Below are positions 1 through 8,028 of a DNA stretch of 64,000 nucleotides, in pieces. The position numbers and the translations under genes are program-made. Position 1 is the first letter of the stretch. The number at the start of each line of letters is the position of its first letter. Below the pieces are notes generated by a model. It saw only the letters and a program-made list of their open reading frames with translations, had not been told where the DNA came from and made no database searches. Origin of the DNA: Pochonia chlamydosporia 170 (Eukaryota > Ascomycota > Sordariomycetes > Hypocreales > Clavicipitaceae); NCBI RefSeq assembly GCF_001653235.2, contig NC_035795.1:3160314-3224313 (forward strand), written 5' to 3'.

Positions 1-1207
1 TGCTCGAACTGAGTTATAGATATCGGCAACATCTTTTACCGTACTTGAGATATTCTTGCCAGTTGCAGAATACGACTCAATTCTCTAGGTCATCAACCAC
101 CAAACAAGGTCAAAGACCTGAGACTTGGAGCCAAAGAGAACCAAATAGACCAACGCACGGAGAAGGTAGCGCAGCAGTCTATCCAAGCTGCCTACCCTAG
201 TGTCTGTCCCGATCTTTATCAAATGAGTTTTCTACTTGCTCGGTGGAGGCGACACACTTTCCTGGTGGAATGGTCTGATGGTACATGTGCGCCGCAGAGT
301 TTGGCCGGGTAGGAGGTGGGAGTACATGAGAATTGCCTTCAACGCCAAAATGAGGTAGAAGGGGGATTACGTTGCCCGAGCTCTGCCAGCGACTTGGCTT
401 ACAATCTGTACGTTTTATGCAGCGTGTTACCTATTAATAATTCAGAAGCTCTTCTATTGTCCACTCGTTTTACAGTTAATATATGGATCCACAATCCGAA
501 TAGTTGCTCTTGTTCACGCGGTAGAATTATAAGCGATGCGCATGTCTTCAGTAAGATACGGTTAACACTAAAGATCCTGAGTGCGGCGATGTTGTGAATA
601 CCGACACTTAAGCGCCGTGGCGTATTGCCCTTGACAATTTATTGGACCACAGTACAGTAAAGCCAGTGAGCATCCCGCTGCCATCGAATGTGATGGGAAA
701 AGTACATGTAACCACCGAGTTTGGCTGACCTCATATCCCTTTCACCATTCGCTGTGCAAAATGAGGCGAGCACAGGCTGCATGCTAACTACTAGGTACCC
801 AGGTACCTTTCAGCTATCCTCCCTCATTGTCGACTTGTTTGGATTTGGTCCTCTTTGCACCTTCCTGCTCTCTCTTACCTACCAGACCCACAGCCTGCCG
901 TTACTTTTTTGGACCTCTGATCTACCAGCTTCGTTTACTTTCACGTCTTAACGCCCATACGCTCTCTGCGGCACTTGGGCGCTGTCTGACAACCAGAGAC
1001 CTGGGCTATTTCGTGAGTGAGGTTATATCGAACATCCAACTGTACACGACACGGTTCGGACAAATTGGCCACTCTTGCCTGGTGCCCAGGGACATGCTGG
1101 CACTCTGGCAGCGGAAGAAAGGGTCCTATTATTAAGCTCTTCTGCTACCATTTATTGTGATTTGAGGGCACCAGGATAGCTTCCACAAAGGCCATTAATA
1201 CTCCAAT
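1..1207. other. Gene-free left edge
   Basis: No supported gene. Several short reading frames exist, the longest about 100 codons near 827-1135, but none resembles a family I know, and they overlap in different frames. A small palindromic patch built from GGTACC sits near 795-807. The stretch leads into the decayed NLR-type gene and may be its former upstream region or older relic DNA. Confidence 0.5.
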
Positions 1208-4200
1208 ATGACAAGATTTCGCCCTGAATACTATACGGTAGGATGGCTTTGTGCTCTCCCGGTCGAGCTTAACGCAGCAACAAAAATGCTTAATAAACAG
1301 CATCACAGCCTTCCTCAAAAGCCAGATCATCCAAACTTGTACACGCTTGGCCAAATCAATACCCACAATGTTATTATCGCCTGTCTGCCTGCTAGCCAGA
1401 CCGGTACCAGTTCGGCCGCAGGGGTTGTGAGCCAGATAAAATGCGTATTTCCATCAATACAGCACATATTCATAGTTAGTATTAGAGGCGTCGTTCCAGG
1501 CGATAATGCAGCTATACAACTTAGGGATGTGGTGGTTAGCCAGCCGCACATGGGACATAGCGGTATAGTCCAATATGACTTCGGGAAGAGCACGCCCAGC
1601 AGATTCATCTGTACTGGATTTATTAACGCACTACCTACCATCCTTTTAAGTGCCGTTAACAAGCTGCAAGCAAATCATCTTAAGCACCAAGCTAATATTT
1701 TAAAGATCCTCTCCACGCTAATCTGCCTTCGTAACAAAGCTAGTCCCAATATCCTATTTAAGCCAACTTACATGCATGTTAGAGGAGCTAAATGTGATAT
1801 ATGTGATAAAGATATAGTAATGCATCGGACACCGCGAGACAGCAATAATATTGAAATCCACTATAGCACTATAGCTTCTAGCAATCAGCTTATACAAAAC
1901 GGAGCAACTAGAGACTCGCTTAGCTTAGAGTTTGGTAGAGTGCTTTGCTTCAAGATAGAAGCGGCTGGGTTTATAAGCGTATTTCCCGGCCTTATCATTC
2001 AAGGCATCTGCGACTACGCAGACTCGCACAAGAATAAGAAATAGCAACCGTACACGGCAGCAACGGCAGCAGTAGTAGCAAAGGAAATCCTCTCAATTCT
2101 ACCCACGGCACAGCTCGCCGTGACTAAAGAAACGGATTTAGAACTGGACAGCCCGGTCCGATTCTTAGCCCTTTCAAAAAGACCAGAATGGCAACTAGCC
2201 CAAGAAGGTATCCTCAACGCTATTACCCCAAAGAAAGAGTATTCCGGTTCGGCTGATATGTAGAGATTAGTGCCTTTACCCTGTAATATCTTTGAAAATA
2301 TTTCCGACTATGAACCCACCTACACCTACCGCAGTTACATGCGCAATAGGTGCCTAGGAACTGCAACGTGGGTGCTACGCGACAAAGAATTCTTAGCGTG
2401 GAAAGAGGAAACCCGCTTATGTCTGTGGCTGTCCGGTAAAAGTATGCGTCCTTGTTTCTGCCAGTCTATTAGTCACATGCTTATCACTGTACTCCAGTTG
2501 GTTCTGGAAAGACTCTTATGACGTATGTTGTCCCAGTTTGTTGCCCTAAGTTTGTCAAAGTGTTAATATTACCTAGGACTACCGTTATAGAGTACATGAT
2601 AGAGGCGTCTTAAAATGGGGGTGATTTTGTGGCCCACTTCTTCTACAGTCACTCGAATAAATCCCAGCTTAAAGCCGCTTATCTGTTTAAAAGCTACATT
2701 AAATAAATGCTTAGTTTTATTGATCTGATCGGAAAGGCGTGCCCTTGGGTGCTAGTGGAAGCGGTAAAACAATTCTACGGCCCAAAAACGTGCCGTCCTA
2801 GCTTCAAAGAGATCATAGACAGTATATTTATACCGTTGGGCAAATTCCTAAATTAGCTTGTTCTAAGCGCAATATATATTGTGAATGGTCTTGATGAGTG
2901 TGAGCTAGTCGAGAGACAACTGGTCCTTAGAACTTTTAGAGGGATAATGTAACAGCTTGACCTGCAAAGGGTTTTAATCTCTGGACGGGATGACCTCCAT
3001 GTGAGGGACTTCATAACAGATTCCACGACTCTGCGTATGTCGAAAGAGGACAATAAGGAAGACATCCGACGGTTTATTGAGTGGAAGCTCAAGGAAAAAA
3101 TGTTGGAAAGACAGCTCACAGAAAATAAGTGCGTCCTTTAGGACATTAAGAGCAAACTCAATGAAAGAGCTGATCTTATGTTAGTTGCCGCCCTACAGCA
3201 AAGCGAGTTTGTTCCTATACTAATATTCCACAAGGCTCTTATGGGTGAGTATGCAAATAGAAACTCTATAGGATGTGTGCTCTACGGATAACAACATTTA
3301 AAATGCCCTCGATAACCTACTGAAGAGTCTAGACGAGACTTACGCCTGCTGCCTAGCGCGAATAGATAAGCAATAAAGTCGGTTTGCCCCAGCTATCTTG
3401 CGCTAGGTATCTGCAGCAATTAAGCCGTTTTAAGCCAATTAACTTAGGGAGGCACTTGCAATTAACCCTAGCACCGGATGCCTTAATAGGGGTCAAATGC
3501 CAACAACTTAAGAGATTGTAAAATGCTGCTCTAACCTTATTACTTTAAATATTGGTTAAATCCTCCTCGCGCACTACTCCGTGCGCTAATTCTTAGAAAT
3601 ACAAGTCCCTGACGGCCAAGTCTTAGCCGCGCCGTTTAAGCTAGACAATGCGCAACTAGAACTCGGCTAGCTCTGCGTGAGCCATCTAACATCCCCTAAC
3701 TACAGGCTTGCCTTGCAGTCCAAAAATATAGGTGAATGCTTGCAAATTGCAATGAGTACTACAACCATAAAGACACTGATTGAGGCACTATTGCCATCCT
3801 AGACTCACCGCTTCCTGAGAAAGCCTAAACCTGCTACTATGGTCCTGCCTAGTAGAGGTTTAAAACCTCCTTCAGCCACGGAGCTACCGTCCATCTTCCA
3901 GTATGCGAAAAGCCAGTGGGCACCACTTACGCGAAGTATAACTGAGGACTCCCCACACTGGGCCAAGTTCCGCGCGCTCGCACTCGAACCAAATTTGTCA
4001 TGGCGATTGCATCCTTGGACACCTCTAGGGGAGTCTCTTGATTCTCACTACTCTGGGTTATTAGGATGGGCCATAGTACATCGTCATGCCCCTCTCCTAG
4101 ATCTTTTGTTCAGCTTGCATGACCGTAAGCCCAACAATAACATTTTTAACGTACCATTCTATTACTACAATAATCTTCCAGCCCTACACTTGGCGTCAAG

Positions 4201-4412
4201 AAACGGTGATATTGAGATTGTAAAACGGCTGCTTCAAGTGTGCAATCTCAAAAAGTTAGATAATAATCATCGAACAGGTCTTCATCACGCGGCGGAGACA
4301 GGTCATTCAGATATTGTTTTGCTACTGCTCCAAAGAAGAGTGAACTCGAAAGCCCAAGATAACAGAGGGCAAACGGCTCTGCATCTTACGGCAGCAAATG
4401 GACACGACAGAG

Positions 4413-4448
4413 CGGTACAAGCACTAATCGCGGTACAAGCACTAATCG
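4413..4448 (+). repeat. 18-bp tandem duplication in ankyrin region
   Basis: The 18 bases CGGTACAAGCACTAATCG occur twice in direct tandem (4413-4430 and 4431-4448). In the open frame this doubles AVQALI, adding six residues to one ankyrin helix while keeping frame. It looks like a replication-slippage event. Confidence 0.9.
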
Positions 4449-4552
4449 ATCAAGGCGCGGACGTCGACCAGAAGGATAATATGAGACAGACGGCGCTTTT
4501 TCTGGCAGCGAGAAACGGGCACGAGGGCGTGGTCAAGCTGCTGCTCGACAGG

Positions 4553-4810
4553 GGCGCCAATATCGAGGCCAAGGACAACATCGGTCGGACGCCGCTGTAT
4601 TGGGCCGCCAGGAACGGGCATGAGGCCGTAGCCAAGCTCCTGCTCGACAACGGCGCCAATATCGAGGCCAAGGACAACATCGGTCGGACGCCGCTGTGGT
4701 GGGCCGCCCTGAACAGGCACGAAGCCGTTGTCCAGCTGCTGCTTGACAAGGGCGCCGACATTGAGGCCAAGGACAAGAAGGGTCAGACGCCTCTGCTCTG
4801 TGGTGGGCCA
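4553..4810 (+). repeat. Near-identical 99-bp ankyrin repeat units
   Basis: Tandem repeats of 99 bp, each encoding one 33-residue ankyrin repeat. A 46-base stretch is identical between 4553-4598 and 4652-4697, exactly one period apart. The unit starting near 4751 is more diverged. The segment is GC-rich and free of stops, unlike the AT-shifted DNA on its left. The last unit is interrupted by the 5-bp duplication at 4791-4800. Confidence 0.85.
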
Positions 4811-5035
4811 CCCGGAATGGGCACGGGGCCGTCGTCAAGATGCTGCGATAATATTTCTGATAATGGCGAGGCGGCGGGTGGGCCGTATGAAGCGCGGGTA
4901 ACGCAGGACAGTTCGCAATCGCAATGGCATTTAAAGGAGACGGAGATGAAACGTCTGGATGACGTAGGGAAGTTCCTAAAGGATCTTCGAGAAGCAGTAG
5001 AGACTGCTGAATCTGGAAAGCAAACCATTCAGTAA

Positions 5036-5775
5036 GCTCAAGGCTCTCCGTGATTTTTGCGGTCACGCAGCTAGCGATTTTGGTGGTGGTGGTGAATCTG
5101 CATTGGCAGCTTTAGCCATTAACTGAGCTTGTGACATTGCCAGACTGACTGCTTACAACTGTGATACTCTCTCCACCACCTATATATTAAGGCTTAATGC
5201 GACGGATGGCGCTTGTAGTGCCGTTGGTTGATGTGGTTCAACAGCAAAACGCAGACTTGCGTCTATTACTGCGGCGGAGATGGTGCCCTACGAAGAATAG
5301 AAACGAGGCGTGTTCAGGATTAACTGATGTGGAGCGTGGGAAGCTATATTGGAACAGCTCCCGATGGAAGTCAATCATTCGAACTATTGAAGGGGGTATG
5401 GAAGGGCGCGAGTTTCAAAGTAAACTGTTTGCTTGACAATGTTCCAGAATATTGCAATCTCGCGCAATCACGCCGAGACTTGTGGGCCTTATTCTCTCTG
5501 ATCGGCATACATGTTTTAAAAGATTTCCTATTCATTTAAATGACTAGAAAATAGGCTTGGATAAACACTGCAGTTAGGTTTATAAATCAATATGTGCTAC
5601 CTGTATTCGATTGTTCTAGCACCCATTTCCACTGTTTTTGCCGCAAATGTCTAAGCAACTAATCGAACATCTAACACAAAGATATGGGTTACTAGGACTG
5701 CAATAGACTTTGTAGCAGGAAGAGAAACCGTTTAGATAACAGCCGGGCACAAATAACCAGCAGCGCCATAGCTAA
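5036..5775. other. Unassigned stretch between NLR and PKS relics
   Basis: No supported gene. Reading frames of 70-80 codons (5197-5436, 5327-5539) overlap in different frames and are not recognisable. It may contain eroded coding DNA, but no domain can be named, and no ketosynthase remnant is visible ahead of the acyltransferase fragment. Confidence 0.4.
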
Positions 5776-6867
5776 CTTTCATCTAGGCCAGATGAGCGCA
5801 TTGCTCGTATTCATGGATTTCCTTCCTTTATTTCCCTCATTAGCGGAGATGATACTAAGTCAGGCGATCCTCCCCCTATCGCGGTTCAACTAGCCATCCT
5901 GTGTTTTAAGATGGCCGCAGCTGAACTCTGGTTATCCTGGGGAGTAAAGCCAGGTGTTGTTCTTGGCCACTCCTTACAAGAATATGCGGCGTTGTATGCT
6001 TCTGGTATATTGTCAGCAAGCGATATAATATATCTCGTTGGTGAGCGAGCGCGTCTCGTTTCGGAAAGCTGCACTCCTGACACCCACGCCATGTTGGCGG
6101 TTCAGGCCCCGGCAGGCTTGGTTATGCCAGTTCTGGAGAAATTTAATGTTGAGATGACCTGTCTGAACAGTCCAAAAGAGGTAGTTCTTGGTGGTCTCTC
6201 CGTTGAGATATCTAGAGCTGCGGAACAACGAAGGGCGGATGGCATCGCCTGCACCAAGCTCCAAGTTCCATTTGCCTTCCACTCCAGCCAAATAGACCCG
6301 ATCCTGGATAACCTCGAAAGGGTTGCCCAGTCGATCAATTTTTTCCCGCCAGAGATTCCATTCATATTCTCACTACTAGGAAAACCAGTTCAAGCCGATG
6401 AGGTTGGGCCAACGTATATCCGTCGTCATGCTCGCGAACCGGTGAGGTTTGCCGATGCAACACTCTCGGCACAAAAGATGGCAGAGGTTGATGACAAGGT
6501 GCTCTGGTTAGAAGTCGGACCGCACGCCATCTGTACCAACATGATGAAGGCAACCATTGGCGCTAGCACGATCGCAATTCCAACAGCTCGCCGTAAGGAG
6601 TCAATACGCAGGGTTCTTGGTCATGCTATGAGTGTTTTGCATTGTTGCGGCATAAACTTGGACTGGAACGAGTTTCACCGGGACTTTTCAAGGTCAACAG
6701 CGCTGGTCAACCTCCCCTCGTACTCGTTCGAGCAAAAGAACCACTGGATTCAGTACCAGGGCGATTGGACACTGTCAAGGAAAAAAAAGCTCGACTGCCA
6801 CCGCCATAGTGCCCAAGAAGACGCTATCAACTACGGCAGTGCACTCGGGGTTCAAGACGGTGTTTGA
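5776..6867 (+). pseudogene. Isolated acyltransferase fragment of a non-reducing polyketide synthase
   Basis: Resembles the malonyl-CoA:ACP transacylase (AT) domain of fungal non-reducing PKSs, which loads extender units on the carrier protein. The frame is open from 5776 to TGA at 6865-6867. It reads GFPSFISL and PPIAVQLAILCFKMAAAELW, then the nucleophile elbow GHSLQEYAAL (Ser codon 5971-5973; family usual GHSLGEY), then FAFHSSQIDPI with the second catalytic region. It ends at SYSFEQKNHWIQYQG, the usual join to the product-template domain. A frameshift near 6830 would read LSTTAVHSGFKTVFE in the next frame, like the start of that domain, before stops. No KS, ACP or TE is present and there is no obvious start codon context. 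I read it as a stranded gene fragment. A free-standing acyltransferase starting at ATG 5911 is possible but would lack the N-terminal part of the fold. Confidence 0.75.
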
Positions 6868-7554
6868 GAAGCCAGTTTTCGCACCATTCTTCCTTTGCGA
6901 GTATTGAAAATTGGCAACCGGTTCGGAATTGGTTACATGAGTATGTAACTGTAGGTCGACCAGATTTGCCAATGGTTGAACGTCTGATAATAAACACAAA
7001 GCCTCGAGCTGCTGCCCATATATTGATATCTACCAATAGGGCTGCTTGCGATACATACCATCGCTGGAGCGGAAGGCTATTGTGAGGGCATAAAGCCGGA
7101 TTAGAATCCATTGCTTTGTGCTGGTGGTTGTGGTGGCGGGGTTACAGGCGGTCATCGCTGAGGTGCTAATAATTACAGCGGAGCTGCTGACCAAGAATAG
7201 GGACCCGTCCCTCTATGAGGCGCCCGATATTGAACCCACATTCCAAGTACTAACCCATTGCCCAACCCCGATCTAACGCCTCGTCTTCCGGGACGGGCCG
7301 TAGTGGTGGGTTAGGTGGGAAAACAGTCGATTTTGGTGAATTGCTCTCGGCGCGAGTAAGCACAAAATTAGGGACATTATGCACAATAGGCCTTAATATT
7401 AAGCCCTAATATTATTAGGTTTCTCTAGGGCAATACTCTGGTTAAGGCATTAAACTAAACGCAATATGCAAATAAGTAATAGACTAGACATTTAAACTAT
7501 AGCTAGAAATTTCTAAAACTAAAGACCGGGTTTCACCTTACAGCAGATTTTAGT
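6868..7554. other. Unassigned stretch
   Basis: Only short frames occur. A 43-codon open run from about 7143 (containing LLTKNRDPSLYEAPD) looks protein-like but matches nothing I recognise. From about 7350 the DNA becomes AT-rich with TAATATTA-type motifs, in keeping with mutated repeat DNA. Confidence 0.4.
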
Positions 7555-7820
7555 GTAGTGGAAGTCTTTATAGAGTTAGTTAGAAACGGAATTAAAATAG
7601 ACAAAAAGGATAGAGGCGGCCGGATGCCCCTTAGCTATGCTGCTGGCAATAGCTATAATGCTATAGCGCAGTATTTTCTTGCCACAAGCCAGGTTAATGC
7701 TAACTCTAAAAATAAATACAGTTAGATGCTGCTTAGCTATACTGCTAAGAATAGTCATAATGCTATAGTATAGCGTCTTCTTGCTATAGGTAAGGTGGAT
7801 GCTAACTTAAAAAATAACTC
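7555..7820 (+). pseudogene. Second ankyrin-repeat relic
   Basis: Translation from 7555 reads VVEVFIELVRNG, then GGRMPLSYAAGNSYNAIAQYF and, after an in-frame TAG, LLSYTAKNSHNAIV. These are recognisable ankyrin helices (TPLxYAAxNGHxAVVxxLL) with stops at TAG codons. Codons are strongly AT-shifted (GGC to AGC, CAC to AAT-type changes), as RIP would produce. It is a fragment of about 2.5 repeats with no start or continuation, and could be a piece of the same kind of gene as at 1208-5035. Confidence 0.65.
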
Positions 7821-7832
7821 CAAAAAAATAAT

Positions 7833-7928
7833 AACCGGGACAGGACTTAAACCTGCATCTCCTAACTACCAAGAATGTTATAATAATACTTGTTGTAGCC
7901 AGACGCGCTACCATTAAACTACCCGGTT
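7833..7928 (-). tRNA. Intron-bearing tRNA-like gene, anticodon ACA, AT-mutated copy
   Basis: On the minus strand 96 nt fold as a tRNA. The acceptor arm AACCGGG pairs with CCCGGTT and the T arm is GCAGG/CCTGT around TTTAAGT. The anticodon stem TCTGG pairs with TTAGG (three G-U pairs), and loop CTACA continues into an intron of about 25 nt. Length and layout match the plus-strand copy at 20711-20806 position for position, but this copy has more A/T (for example GTTT for GCTC in the D arm, TTTAAGT for TTCGATT in the T loop). The changed T loop and weak D arm suggest a decayed copy. ACA would decode the Cys codon UGU, but the body is not a typical tRNA-Cys. Confidence 0.55.
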
Positions 7929-8028
7929 AATAGCTATAGTGTTAAACCACTTTATATACCCTTCACCAGACGTTCAATGTAAATCTACTTGATATTTATT
8001 CTAGCAACGCTGTAATGTACACGCACCT

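Larger units (their letters stand above)
1208..5035 (+). pseudogene. Decayed NLR-type gene: nucleoside phosphorylase - NACHT - ankyrin
   Basis: Relic of a fungal STAND receptor-like protein (NLR class, linked in fungi to self/non-self recognition and cell death). A PNP_UDP-type phosphorylase domain runs from MTRFRPEYYTVGWLCALP to GICDYADSHKNKK, where TAG at 2042-2044 replaces the expected Trp. The frame continues through a second TAG (2261-2263) to about 2440. After a frameshift a P-loop (PVGSGKT, about 2494-2514) opens a NACHT region with a Walker-B-like NGLDEC (2884-2901), expected to be DGLDEC. A stretch rich in TAA/TAG follows, including SLDETYACCLARIDKQ near 3330. From 3839 the frame is open for 398 codons and carries about seven ankyrin repeats, broken by a 5-bp duplication at 4791-4800. 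Stops at expected Gln or Trp codons fit RIP. Not functional as read. Confidence 0.85.

Noticed and set aside
2042..2044. TAG as an ordinary gene end, with a stand-alone phosphorylase
   Set aside because: The reading beyond the TAG continues the family sequence (QPYTAATAAVVAKEILS) and leads into a NACHT region, so the stop is a lesion.
2748..2777. A perfect Walker A-like reading (GASGSGKT) at about 2748-2771
   Set aside because: It lies in another frame than the flanking NACHT sequence (QFYGPKTCRPSF to NGLDEC), which reads through this point in frame 1, so it is taken as coincidence.
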